Shown here one piece after another: positions 33,062 to 44,730 of a stretch of 64,000 bases of DNA. Position numbers and translations under genes: made by a program. The stretch comes from Amaurobius ferox (Eukaryota > Arthropoda > Arachnida > Araneae > Amaurobiidae): contig OX578136.1 of assembly GCA_951213105.1 (NCBI GenBank), forward strand, positions 77,000,437 to 77,064,436, written 5' to 3'. Below the pieces are notes generated by a model. That model saw nothing but the letters and a program-made list of their open reading frames with translations. It ran no database searches and was not told the origin of the DNA. The first letter of the stretch is position 1; every line of letters starts with the position of its first letter.

Positions 33062-33347
33062 TCAAGTAATTGCATTGTTTTCCATTGGACATGTTTAAAA
33101 TAAAATTGTTGCAAATAATTGTATGTTAATCGCTGTTATTTTCTGGTTTACTTTTATTTTTATTTGTGAAGTGCTTATTTTTATGGAGTGTCTTACAATG
33201 TGTTATGTAACCAGATAATTTTCCTGAGTTGTGATATCGCGTATTTCGCACGGACCACGACGCATCTAATATATTTATAATATTAAATGTGTAAATGTGC
33301 TCATGAGTGTTTAGATTCATTATAAATGTGCTGATCTAAAGTTTTCG

Positions 33348-33510
33348 TTTCTGCTGTTGAAATATACAATGCTGCTGTTGAAATATGCAATATTGCTGTT
33401 GAAATAGGCTATTGAAATATGCAATGCTGCTGTTTAAATAGACTGTTGAAATATGCAATACTGCTGTGGAAATATGCTGTTGAATCAGCCAGCTGTTAAA
33501 ATATGCAACC
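33348..33510 (+). repeat. 22-bp tandem repeat, GCTGCTGTTGAAATATGCAA
   Basis: About seven imperfect copies of (GCTGCTG)TTGAAATATGCAAT, with several units shortened. Confidence 0.85.
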
Positions 33511-34909
33511 GTAGCTTTTAAAAGATCTACGGTTTAAACAATACTCACTAAAAAAATGCAAATTCGCAAACAACTGTACCTTTAAGTGTTTGGAAAACCC
33601 TTACTGGGCAAACTTTTTATGCAGTCCAGACAGGATTTTATTTGAAGAGAGTGCCTGAAATATCTTACATTTTAAAGAACGAAAACCTGCACTGATGTCC
33701 AAAGAACGGTGTCCAAAGGTTTCCAACGATGTTGAAAGAATTATTAACTTATTATTAGGTGCAAACCCTGAGAGGTGCTTTAAGCTGAAAGTAGTTTTGT
33801 GTATGTTTCTGAAAATTCATTTACTTTTAAAGAATTGACCAAGAAATAATTGTCAAACATTTGGAGAAGAATATACCACCTGTTTCAGGATGAAAAGACA
33901 GCAATCCTCTCATTTAATGAAAGGTAGATTTCTGTTGATAGAGAAAGTAACATGCCGTTGCTACTTAGAAATACATAAAATCGAAACAAAAATAAAAACA
34001 AAAAGTTATTTTTTGCCGAAACAAAGAGAATTACCACTTAAGTGGATATGAATAAATACACTCAAACCATTTGTAAATTGGAGAGGGTTTGTGGTCTTTC
34101 GTTTCAAAAAGTGTCGAACTTATGGTGTCAATCTGGTGTAAAATAGTTTTATTGCAGATGTTTCGTAGCAAGTTCTTGACTATTGAAGAAAGAAAGAACA
34201 TTGCAAAAAGGACTCAAGTGGATATTTTTTTAGATTAGAAATAATATGAGTTACTAAATAAAATTATAGTTTAAATTAAAAATTAAAATCAGAACACAAA
34301 GCGAATATGACTATATACTGACAAGGAAATACAAAAATATGTAGTGACATGAACGAAACGGTCGGTTGCGGAAAATTATATGTGTTAAAAAATAAAATTT
34401 GTGATACTCTGAATAAAACTTTTATTACCCATACTCGACAGCTATTTTGAAATTGAAAGTTTGGATATTTGAAAATGTAAAGCAATGTAAGAGATTTATT
34501 ACTTAAACGTCTTATGCATCTGCCTCATTTTATACAACGCCCTATTTCTTCTTGGGGCAATATAACTCCGAATCTCTATGTAACGTGGCTATTCGTGGTG
34601 GGATGCGAAAGTATAAAAGACATACATCCTTGCCTTTAGTGCCGTTGGATCGGAAAATTCCAATCCTGTTGTTATTTATTTGCAGAAATAGAGCCGTATT
34701 TTGAAATTTTATAAAAGGGAATAAAAATATGTAATAGTTTCGATAAAAAGTTGCAATGTTCCAAGCAAAAAGGTTTCAGGTAAAATTAAACGTTTAGAAT
34801 TTCCTTTAAAATTCAATTGAATTTAAGAAGTGCGTTAACGTAAGCTATTATATTTCTTTTCTGACTGTTTTGATATCTGCAACTCATGTGATGGAAACGG
34901 TGAATGTGA

Positions 34910-34912
<3 letters not shown>
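33511..34912. other. AT-rich intergenic stretch, no feature recognised
   Basis: No coding similarity or known repeat is recognised. Confidence 0.5.

Positions 34913-34913
<1 letters not shown>

Positions 34914-34993
<80 letters not shown>
34914..34993. repeat. (TA)n microsatellite, ~80 bp
   Basis: Pure TA array. No related element is recognised immediately beside it. Confidence 0.95.
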
Positions 34994-34995
<2 letters not shown>

Positions 34996-35528
34996 TATAA
35001 AAGCCAGTAATCAAATTCATAATTGAATTTAATTCCTATGCATATCCACAATAATCTAAGGCACTACTCAGGAAAAGGCGTCGAGCCTCTCTATACTCCG
35101 AAGCAGAAAATAATCCAAGAAAAAGAAGAATTCAAGGAATATGGGATAACCAAATGCTTTGCATTTAATAGTTGGGGAGGATTGTGACTCCCCCTCCCGT
35201 TTAAAGTTGCTTTTCCAGCCTAGGCAAACGCTCACGGTGCCAATGCAAAGCAAAGGTTGGTCCCCATTGCGTGCTAATACGAAGGTACCCGGATACGGAA
35301 GAACAAGCCCAAACAAACAGAAGGACACTGGACCAAAAGTGAATCCTGCCCAACTCGCTATCTTATATATGTTCATCTTAGGCATGCGTGCAATCCCAGC
35401 AGGTACGCATAAACTTTATTTACTTGCAGATTGATGAAGTAAACTGTCAAAATCTACATGATCCTTGAAAATCGATCTATAACAATCCTTTAAGAAATAT
35501 AAAGTATAATGTTTATATAAAGCCTCTG
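34994..35528. other. unassigned GC-richer segment (about 35070-35440)
   Basis: This segment is less AT-rich than its surroundings and has long overlapping open frames on both strands (about 105 and 91 codons). I recognise no domain in either. It may belong to an unidentified repeat. Confidence 0.4.
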
Positions 35529-35957
35529 TTATGATTTTAATGTTGCTATTATTGCAATCTTCTTTAAACGTGTTGTAAATTTGGTTTCTCTTGAAGTGTC
35601 CGATATGATATTTCTGAAATTACTTTTGGTAAGATTTGTTTTCCAATCGATGAGATGATTGATCTTAATTCTATATAATTCGCTTTTGTCATATAACGTT
35701 GTATAATGACCATATAATCCATGATTTTTTATTGAGATGTCCAGAAAATTTACCGCTTCATTTTCGTCTTTACAATTTTCTATTAATTCCAATTCCGTTG
35801 GGTAAAAAGTGAAATCGAAATTGGTGGTGTCTTTATAACACCCCAATACCACATCGTCAACAAACCGGAAATATGGTATCTCTGACAAAATATGGGTTCC
35901 TTTTTCATATGTTGAGAGGTATATATCAGCCAACATTGATGAGCAGGCTCCTCCCAT
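35529..35957 (-). pseudogene. Penelope-like reverse transcriptase fragment, second family
   Basis: An open 142-codon stretch carries MGGACSSMLADIYLSTYEK (the GG box), the catalytic FRFVDDVV and NFLDISIK, then YDKSELYRIKINH. The order and spacing match the pseudogene at 13153-13665, but the sequence is clearly diverged, so it represents a different family. The catalytic Asp pair is intact. The fragment is cut off exactly upstream of the GG box where a (TA)n tract begins, so the N-terminal two thirds are missing and it cannot be functional. Confidence 0.8.
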
Positions 35958-35959
35958 TG

Positions 35960-35962
<3 letters not shown>

Positions 35963-36013
<51 letters not shown>

Positions 36014-36029
36014 CATATATATATATATA
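35963..36029. repeat. (TA)n tract between two Penelope-like fragments
   Basis: TA array with GTATA and ACATA interruptions. The minus-strand fragment lies to its left and a plus-strand 3' region to its right. Confidence 0.95.
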
Positions 36030-36746
<717 letters not shown>

Positions 36747-37345
36747 ATGCTTATATTACTAATCAATCAACTCAAACAAATTTTATCAATTTTCCTAAAT
36801 TTCTTCACTTTATTATTTTCAATAATTATATTTTTCAAGGAAATAATTTATACTTAAGTCTCAGGAGATTCACAGGGCTAGCAGTATGTTAGCTAATTTA
36901 TGTCTTTATCATTATGAATAGTCTTTTACTTCAATAGCTTATAAAATTTACAGATATGTTGATTATCTGATTTGCTTAGTATATACTAAAATTATGTCAT
37001 TGATATAGATTTATTTGGAATTACTTCCTAATGAAGCCATTATTAGTAATAATATTAATTTTTTGGATTTAAATTTTTTATTGAACCTACTAATGGAATT
37101 GTTACAAATTTATCTGATAAAAAAGACTATTTTAATTTTAACATTAATAAAATATTACCATTTAATACCCGCAACTCGATTCAATTATTTAGAAATATTA
37201 TACTTAATCAGCTTTTTAGAATTTATAGATTATCAGATGAAAAATATCATGCTATGCATATAAATAATCTAAAAATTATCAGCAAATTATATAAATATCC
37301 AGATTATTTAGTAAATGGTATAGTTAAAAAATTTAGACTAGTTTA
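36747..37345 (+). pseudogene. Penelope-like reverse transcriptase fragment, same family as copy A
   Basis: It aligns with 13025-13660: AATGCTTATATTAC, the [21 protein letters not shown] stretch and a decayed GG box (TTCACAGGGCTAGCAGTATG). The catalytic motif reads RYVDY, so the second Asp of YVDD is Tyr. Many stops follow. The 5' truncation point is again a (TA)n tract. It continues into a 3' region. Confidence 0.75.
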
Positions 37346-37985
37346 GATTCCATTCAAACATTAGCCTTACTATTATGAGCCCTACTATTTTGTAGCTCTT
37401 ACTGCATAATATTACCTTTTAATGTCTTTTCGCGTTAATCTTATTTATTTCTTACGATTGGCAACAGTAGATCTTTCCTTTTATCCTTTGCGAATGGTAA
37501 CACTGGTCTCTTCATTCTGGCTGCCAATGGTTCAGCCATATGCAGAGTTTTTCCCAGGTGTTCTTGTTTCCTTTATTTTCCATCTTGATGTGTGTTGTCC
37601 AAGTAGAAATAGTTTATAGGTATAATCAATCTATTTCTATCGAAACATACATATTTTGTGTTCATTTTCAGAAAATACTTGGACCCGACGAAGAGTTTTG
37701 TCGAAATGAGCAATTCAATTAATTAGGCTTAGTCCTTGTCCAAGTGTATACCATTAACGCTTGGATTTTATTTGTTTTTCTATTATCGATTCCATACCAT
37801 TGATATTTGTTGATTATCTTTAGCTTGATGACTCGAAATTTGCATTTCTTTTCTAATTGATTCAAGATTCGCTATTTAATACTTCTTTATATTTTGTAGG
37901 TTTTATATAAAGTTAGGATTTTTGAGTTGCGAATTCTCTCTATTCTATCATTGGACTTTGAAACTTATTAACTTATTACTATTAT

Positions 37986-38016
<31 letters not shown>
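37346..38016 (+). mobile_element. Penelope-like 3' region, copy D, with hammerhead-like motif and (TA)n end
   Basis: Contiguous with the fragment above. It provides the uninterrupted version of the site where H2 inserted in copy A. Around 37676-37748 a TACTTGGAC/GTCCAAGTGTA pair encloses CCGACGA and GAAA. It ends TATTATTATTA(TA)n (37989-38016). Confidence 0.65.
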
Positions 38017-38372
38017 ATCTGTCTATTTCTTCAGAAACATACATTTTCGTGTTTGCTTCTACAAAAAACTTGGGCATGAATACGATTTTTGTGGAAGTGA
38101 ACAATTCATGATTTGGCTTAGAGCCTTGTCCTCGTGTAAAGCGTTTGTGCTTGATTTCGTTTGTTATTCTTTTTTCGATTCCTTACCTTTGTATTTTGAT
38201 ATTTTCATTGACTTGTTGATTCGATATTTATTTTATTTATTTGTTTTTTATTTTTTTCCATTTGCTTGAGGATTTGTTGATTTATACTTTTAATTCGTAA
38301 GCCTGTTAGATATTTGAATTTTCGTGTTACAGGTTCTCACTTTTCTTTCATTGGATCTTCAAACCTTTGTTT

Positions 38373-38444
<72 letters not shown>

Positions 38445-38459
38445 TATGTATATATATAT
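38015..38459 (+). mobile_element. Penelope-like 3' region, copy E, with (TA)n end
   Basis: It begins inside the preceding (TA)n tract at ATAATCTGTCTATTTCTTCA, matches the other 3' regions, has an internal deletion near its end, and terminates in a (TA)n tract (38375-38459). Confidence 0.7.
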
Positions 38460-38463
38460 CTGC

Positions 38464-38500
38464 CCATCAGTTCATATACAGGGTGTATATGAACTGATGG
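38464..38500. repeat. perfect 17-bp-arm palindrome across a transposon end
   Basis: CCATCAGTTCATATACA, then GGG, then TGTATATGAACTGATGG. The right arm lies within the terminal repeat of the mariner derivative starting at 38479; most of the left arm is outside it. Confidence 0.95.
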
Positions 38501-39391
38501 TCAGAACTGTAAGGGGTTATAGAACTCACCATAATAAATAACTTTCATAATACGATGTGGGGTCGGAAGGCAACCGGTAAGCCGCGAGAGGGCGTTTTCT
38601 CTGGGAGTATATGAAACGTCGTGTCAAAATGGAGTGAAGTAAAGACTAATACAATGAAGACGAATAATGGAAATTTATTGACAAAATGTTTTGAACAAGT
38701 TCTCAAATGAACGACTATCAACTGCGAGACAGGCGTCACAGGGACGACGGAGTGAATCATGTGCACTTTATAAGATTCCTAGCATTTCAAGGACGTCTGC
38801 AGCTGCGACGCTAATTCGGGTGACAAGGTCGTCTGGTGACTCGAAGGGCTTCTCGTAAACGGCGCTTTTTAGCTGTCCCCAGAGGGAAAAATCCAGACAG
38901 GACAGATCGGGAGACCTGGGAGGCCACGCGACGGACTCACCACGGCCAATCCATCTGTTCTGAAAGACAATGTGCAGGTAGTTCCTTACAAATCTTGTGT
39001 AATGTGCTGGCGCTCCGTCGTGCTAGAACCACATAATCACTCGATGATTTGCTGGTACAACATGTAGTAAATCTGGCAGCACCTGCTGGAGGAAGGTGAG
39101 GCACTTTTGTCCGTGTAGGCTTTCTGGTAACAAATACGGGCCAATTAGTTGGTCGTGGATAATCCTTGGCCACACATTCACGGAGAACCTTTGCTGGTGA
39201 CATCTGGATTGTAGCATGCGGATTTACTGTGTTCTCCATTTTGACGCGACGTTTCACTCACTCTGGAAAAAGCTCCTTTTCGCGCGGCTCGTCGGTTGTT
39301 TCCAACCTCACATTGTATTGTGAAAGTTGTTTGTTTTGGTGGGTTCCATAACCCCTTACAGTTATGACTATCAGGTTTTATATACACCCTG
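38479..39391 (-). mobile_element. mariner-type deletion derivative with ~155-bp inverted repeats
   Basis: The left end starts CAGGGTGTATATGAACTGAT and the right end, read inward, starts CAGGGTGTATATAAAACCTG. The two stay alignable through GTCAAAATGGAG, about 155 bp. CATATA sits outside both ends. The interior holds only the C-terminal half of a transposase on the minus strand. The N-terminal module and first catalytic residue have been deleted. Confidence 0.8.
38675..39190 (-). pseudogene. mariner-type transposase C-terminal pseudogene
   Basis: The minus strand reads VNVWPRIIHDQLIGPYLLPE, then the second catalytic motif F*HDGAPAHY with a TAG replacing the residue before His, then QNRWIGRGESVAWPPRSPD and LSCLDFSLWG with the third acidic residue. 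It ends at a TAA (38675-38677). The motif set is that of the DUF4817-associated mariner-type transposases. One further in-frame stop lies near the C-terminus. The protein is truncated and inactive. Confidence 0.85.
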
Positions 39392-39397
39392 CATATA

Positions 39398-39500
39398 CAC
39401 ACACACACAGACACGCACACACACACAGACACACACACACAGACACACATACACGCACGCACACACACGTATATATATATACTATATATATATATATATG
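39398..39500. repeat. (CA)n then (TA)n microsatellite
   Basis: ACACACAGACACGCACAC run followed by TATATA, directly beside the right end of the mariner derivative. Confidence 0.9.
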
Positions 39501-39844
39501 TACATATAAAATGTATAAAGAGAATTTATAAAAAGTGAAAAAAGGAAGGAAGGCTTAGCAAAAAGCTTACACAATGGCGGTAAGGGGTTGTGACCTCACT
39601 CCCCAGTTGTCAACAAGCTTGTCATAAATGCCGCGGCATTGCACTCCTGGACGCCAGCTTTGGCTGAAGCCCACCTCCGGAGTGACAATAAGAATTATCA
39701 CAAGACCTCCATAAAAGAAAGAATCAAGGACGAGAGGATGACCATTACTGTATTAGCAACCAGTAAACTGTATTCAAATCAAAATATAAATCATCTGTAC
39801 CTCTGTGAATAATAAGTGAATATTTCATTCTTACACTTTTAATC
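39501..39844. other. unassigned GC-richer patch (39560-39690)
   Basis: A segment with GGCGGTAAGGGGTTGTGACC and GCCGCGGCATTGCACTCC stands out from the AT-rich background. I cannot assign it to a gene or repeat. Confidence 0.4.
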
Positions 39845-40450
39845 CAGACTCCAGAGTTAAATAATTTTGCGTGAAAAAAATTCAGCAATTCTTATACAAC
39901 TCATCTTACAATCGTTTGTTTACATTCTGCATTCATAAAAATTAGGCTTTGGTATAGAAATAATCAAAGTTTGATGATCATTTAAACTCAAATATTGTAA
40001 TTCCGTTATCGAATAATGTAGATGCACAGAATATAGATGCACCGGAAATATACAAAAAATAAAGCGGTTTCAGGACGGATGCAACAAGAAGTATAAATTT
40101 AATGTTGCATATTTTGCAGAATTTTTTTTTTATATATTTTATGGGATAATTTGAATATTTCCTAAAATTGTTGATGCAAGTTGTAAATTTTACCTTCTCT
40201 TATAAAATGTTTGAAACATTAGGCCCCATAGGATTCAATATATTTCATTTTTTCAACCCGTGTTCAATCCAAAACTAATTGGGTGTTATTATTTATTTAC
40301 ATTCCCATATGTCCCACAGACCGTCTCAACAATATACTAAAATTTCATTTTGATAAAGTCATTTTTACGGTAGTTATCGTCCGAATGGACAGACAGACAG
40401 AATGAACAAAGTCATAAACATTTTTCAACTATGTTGTAAAGTGTAAAAAA
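39845..40450 (-). mobile_element. family H2 element, copy 2, partial
   Basis: Reverse-oriented fragment ending CAACTATGTTGTAAAGTGTA with a short CAGACAGACAG tract. The half carrying the AATCAATGCTTTAAGCATG hairpin is missing. Confidence 0.75.
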
Positions 40451-41487
40451 CTAACTCAAAATTTAAAAAGTAACGCTGAGGTGCACCTATTCGCCCCCTG
40501 AAGCACCTACATATCAAAATTTAAAGGTTGTACAACGTTTAGATTTCCTGCTACAGACTGCACCCACAGGCAGGCAAACATCTTCATTTATTAAGTAAGA
40601 TTAATATATACAATGCACATACACACTAAGATACATACACACATATTGTGAGGTCTATATAACTTATGGTTATTATTTTCTTCAGTTTCGTTGTAATTTA
40701 TGAGATTTTATATTAACAACTTTTGACTGGTTCGTTTAAGTAGACCAACCATCGAACTAAGTACATCTGTGGTCCTGGTTGGGCGACAGGTTAAGTTCCA
40801 GATCGCGAGTGAGTAGAGGGAGCAATAGAGGCTGCGGACAGTACTGGTAGTGGGTTGATGGATATTTCAGTTGGAAGTGGCTAGAAATCGAGTTGTTGTG
40901 TGAGAAGGAAGGAAAATGCAAGTCCGTGGATCCGGTACTAGAATGGATACCACTGTGATTATAAGAGTCTAGTAATCTTAGTTGGCTAAGACAAGGGAGG
41001 AATTGGGTAACCATTAAGTATTGGAAATATGGTAACCTCTAGGAAGGAATTGGGTTACCATTTAATATAGTATATCACCAGATCCGTAAAAATGCATTAT
41101 TGATCTGTTGTATTATATACTGGGCTTTTGCAATACAGACTGCTTTGCATGTCTCTATTTAGTTACTCAGCCATCTGCTGTAATTTGATTTAGTACACAA
41201 TACATGTGTTTAATTTAACTTCTTACATCTGTGTGCTATATCCTGGTAGCACGTTTCCTTTGTTTCCATTACTACCACAGTTTAGAGTTATGACTCTTTT
41301 GCTTGACATATGTATGTAATCCCGCAACAAAAGTCAATAGGTCGATTACACTAGTGCCTAAACCAAGGCTCATTACTTTATAATGGCACCCAAATAAGGA
41401 TAGTAACGTGACCAACTAGATCTAAGTAAAAGGCACGCAACATGCACATAGGCATTAGTTCAAAAATATTCGACTTAAATTTAGGTA
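40451..41487. other. intergenic stretch, no gene recognised
   Basis: GGAATTGGGTTACCATT-type strings occur at about 40998 and 41045. No retroelement ends could be established. Confidence 0.5.
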
Positions 41488-41555
41488 TGCTTGAAACGTG
41501 CACCTCCATCGATAACTCGAATTCAAATTTTCAATCCTGTCACAATATTTTCCTA
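41488..41555 (-). mobile_element. family H1 fragment, left of a nested pogo insertion
   Basis: GAAACGTGCACC, ACTCGAATTCAAATTTTCAA and CCTGTCACAATATTTTCC match the start region of H1 in reverse. The match continues at 42272-42305 on the far side of the pogo element. Confidence 0.75.
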
Positions 41556-42271
41556 AGTGACCCAAATATGGACCCCCCCCCCTAAGCATTTTAATTATTA
41601 TAATGTTTGTTTTAGCAGATAAAAATTTGAAAATTGGTGGATGTATTCTCCTTGCAGGGGGTAACAGGGGAAAAATGTTAATTCAGTTAAAACCATCAGA
41701 TATGTGCTAATAATGGACAGTGTCCATGTTGGGAACCTATGCCCATATTTGGAACCTTTGCACCTAATATGGGCACCCTTACAAATTATGCTAAAAAACC
41801 TTAAATCAACGTAAAACTTTAATCAGAGTCGGCACAAGATGGACATACAAAAATATAAAATTTTTCTTTACTTGTAAGGTCACAACATTCTTCATGTACC
41901 CAAACGCGGCACGTATTACACTGTATCATGTCTAATTGTTTTTCTTGAAGACACAGCACACAATAGCAGGACTCTTTTGAGCTGGATACACCGCTGCAGG
42001 AGGGCTGAGCTGGAAAATTTGATATTACATTTGTTTTGGATTTAGGCTTAGGTGCTGGTTTCGGATTAGCTGCTCCTTTGGACTTGCCAGCTGCTTTATG
42101 CTTGGGTACTTTTTTTCTGGAAAAAGCGATTTCACCAGTCTTACAGCTCGATAATTTAAAACCTTTTTTCTGTTGGTCTTTTTAAGATATCGGAGATAGA
42201 TAATTGATGAACATCAGTGTCTTTTTTACAGCAGAGCCCATATGAGGTGTAGTGCCCATATTTCGGTCACT
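41556..42271 (-). mobile_element. pogo-like non-autonomous transposon, TA target duplication
   Basis: Inverted ends AGTGACCCAAATATGG (41556) and, read inward from 42271, AGTGACCGAAATATGG, flanked by TA on each side (41554-41555, 42272-42273). Variants of TGCCCATATTTGG/CTAATATGGGCAC recur internally near 41742-41775. The interior keeps only the C-terminal tail of a transposase. The flanking DNA on both sides is the H1 terminal palindrome. Confidence 0.8.
41819..42182 (-). pseudogene. pogo-type transposase C-terminal tail with PHD-like zinc motif
   Basis: This minus-strand frame ends at a TAA (41819-41821). It reads a basic, Lys/Pro-rich linker (KVPKHKAAGKSKGAANPKP) and then a Cys/His cluster: CYCVLC, MIQCNTCRVWVHEECC and VCPSC before the final DSD. 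The spacing Cx2C...Cx2C-x3-H-x2-C...Cx2C is PHD-finger-like. Similar short zinc tails occur at the C-terminus of some DDE_1 (pogo/Tigger-like) transposases in arthropods. The DDE domain is gone and the frame is closed upstream, so this is a deletion remnant. Host-gene origin is unlikely because it lies between transposon inverted repeats. Confidence 0.7.
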
Positions 42272-42305
42272 TACGTTATTACATATTATGTAAGAAAAGT
42301 AATGA
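42272..42305 (-). mobile_element. family H1 fragment, right of the nested pogo insertion
   Basis: TACGTTATTACATATTATGT followed by AAGAAAAGTAAT corresponds to the second half of the H1 terminal palindrome, decayed. Confidence 0.55.
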
Positions 42306-43419
42306 ACTATTAAATAAGGAAATCTTGCTTTAAAGTTATCATTTAAGAAACAAGATGAACATACATCGCGAAAAATAAAATAACAAACTTCTACGACGTT
42401 TGTTGGAAATGAAGAACTTAAGGTTTTATTAATAAAGATTCGTAAAATCTATTCTCCAGCCCCCTAAACATGTCGCATAAGTTCCCCATCATTTATTTGC
42501 GTAAAACGCACGCAAACATTCTACAGCCTCATAAATGTTTCAAAAAGGATTTACAGTTTTGTCTCACATGTGTACTTTGTTAAATTTACATATCTCTTGA
42601 CGTTTTCGCTCAACGCAGCATAAATTCATTTTGAGTTGAGTTATTTAAGAAGGATATTTTAAAACTTCAATACTGCATTTGCGGTTTATTACCTCATCGG
42701 TTGCTTTAAAACTATTTGACGTCCATGGTCATAATTCAAAATTATTATGTTTCGATATGAAAGTGGGAATAATGTATAATTTGTTTACAATAACAGGCGT
42801 CTTTCTAACAATTAGTTGAAATTTAAAAATTAAAAGACAGAGATAACTAAAAGGTATTACTGTCACATTACACTCCGTACAAACTAATTTATTTTATTTC
42901 ATTTTAGAATAAAATTGAGATGCATTGCTTTTCATAATCAATAGAACATTCCAAGAATTATAAATATCTACATTGTAAAACATTTGGCAACATTTGCTTG
43001 TTTTTTCAGCTACTTTGTCGATAATTTCTGCAAATTGATAAAAAAAGCCACAGTTACAGGCGTTCATGAAAATGCCAACTTCATTTCTGAAATATTCTGA
43101 TAATTATCGCCCACCGACGCATTTTTTGTTGAATTTTTATATATCTTTTATCATAACAGGAAACTTACTCCCCACTACCGACAGCTGATTCCCCTAAAAC
43201 TTTTAGTAACATGCATGCACATTTTTTACAGTGTACATCCCTAGCAACCGTTAGTTTACATGGTTATAATTCAAGAGACTGAGGTTCAATCCTTGTTCGG
43301 ATCGACTGATGTTTTAAAATTAAAATAAAACAGTCTGTATAAAATAGAACCATCTTAAATTATACTCCTGTTAAGCAGATGGATGTTGGGACAACCTACT
43401 GCCTCATTTTGATAAATAA
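42306..43419. other. AT-rich intergenic stretch; possible tRNA-like B box at ~43288
   Basis: GAGGTTCAATCC (about 43286) fits a Pol III B box, and TAGTTTACATGG lies 19 bases upstream, too close for a normal tRNA head. No body or tail could be defined. Confidence 0.4.
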
Positions 43420-44710
43420 CTAGCAGTATACCCGTTCTTCGTACGGAGAAACTTAACAAACTAAAAACTAAAAAAACTTAAAATTCACAATCATGTGCAA
43501 ATTCCTATAGTATACTAAATGGCATTGTTAATCAAAATATTTTGTTAAAATATTTAATTTAATGCTCCTAAACCGAAGTTTAAGAATCTCTGTTCTCGCT
43601 ATACAAATTTATTTTCACGGAGAAATCCGAAGAATGAAACATCCTGGTCCCGTTTGTAAGCAAATTTACAAAAATTATGAAATTGGATCAATATAAGCAA
43701 AATAAAAGCGTTAAAATGGTATCTGACCCGTACAACTTACATACGCGAATATTATTATTTATATAGTAGATTACCTGCATTAGTAGTTATGTCCTGTATT
43801 AGTAGATTACATGTATAAATTGAAAATATCAATAAAACCGCAAACTTTAAAACTGAAGGCAGTAATTGATTCCAATATATGCCAAAATGAAAGTTCAAAA
43901 ATGATATGGGAAGATATACCCGTACTACTTATAATGTCGTACATTAGAAGATATGTCCATGTGTCAGTAGAAGATTACCCATATTACAATATGAGTATAA
44001 AAAGTCTTTGTAAAATAAAACAGATGACGTAATAAATTGCGAATGTTAACAACCCCGGTAATTTTTAAACCAGAACGCCGTAATGTACGTCAATATATGC
44101 CAAAATATATGCTAATATATTTTGGCTATACTGCTTATATTCTCGTAGAAAATCGACGATATATTCGTGCATTTGTAGAAGGTTACCCGTACAACGGACA
44201 ATATTTATGAGTATCAACAATTTTTGCTAAAATAAAACAAATGTCCATGTGTCAGTAGAAGATTACCCATATTACAATATGAGTATAAAAAGTCTTTGTA
44301 AAATAAAACAGATGACGTAATAAATTGCGAATGTTAACAACCCCGGTAATCTTTAAACCAGAACGCCGTAATGTACGTCAATATATGCCAAAATATATGC
44401 TAATATATTTTGGCTATACTGCTTATATTCTCGTAGAAAATCGAAGATATATTCGTGCATTTGTAGAAGGTTACCCGAACAACGGACAATATTTATGAGT
44501 ATCAACAATAATTATGAGTATTCGTGCATTTGTAGAAGGTTACCCGTACAACGGACAATATTTATGAGTATCAACAATTTTTGCTAAAATAAAACAAATG
44601 GTGTAATAACATGAAAATATTAATATTCTCCGAAAATGTTAATAATAATAATGTTTAAACCTGAAGACCGTAGTTGATATTATTATCCAGTCAAAATGCA
44701 ATATCAATGA
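43420..44710 (+). repeat. dispersed repeat with recent 288-bp tandem duplication
   Basis: The unit beginning ATGTCCATGTGTCAGTAGAA at 43953 repeats at 44241 (288-bp period) with only a few substitutions. A further partial duplication of ATTCGTGCATTTGTAGAAGG lies at 44450-44580. The region as a whole resembles 58035-58780 and part of 56020-56270 (GCAAATTCCT.TAGTAT.CTAAATGGCATTG blocks). Its class is unknown. Confidence 0.75.
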
Positions 44711-44730
44711 AATTTATTTTACATAAGCAT

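Noticed and set aside
35068..35434. Overlapping 105- and 91-codon frames on opposite strands
   Set aside because: Open frames on both strands of a GC-richer patch without any recognisable domain; more likely composition than coding.
40757..41300. Possible LTR
   Set aside because: I could not find paired direct repeats with TG...CA ends, a primer-binding site or a polypurine tract.
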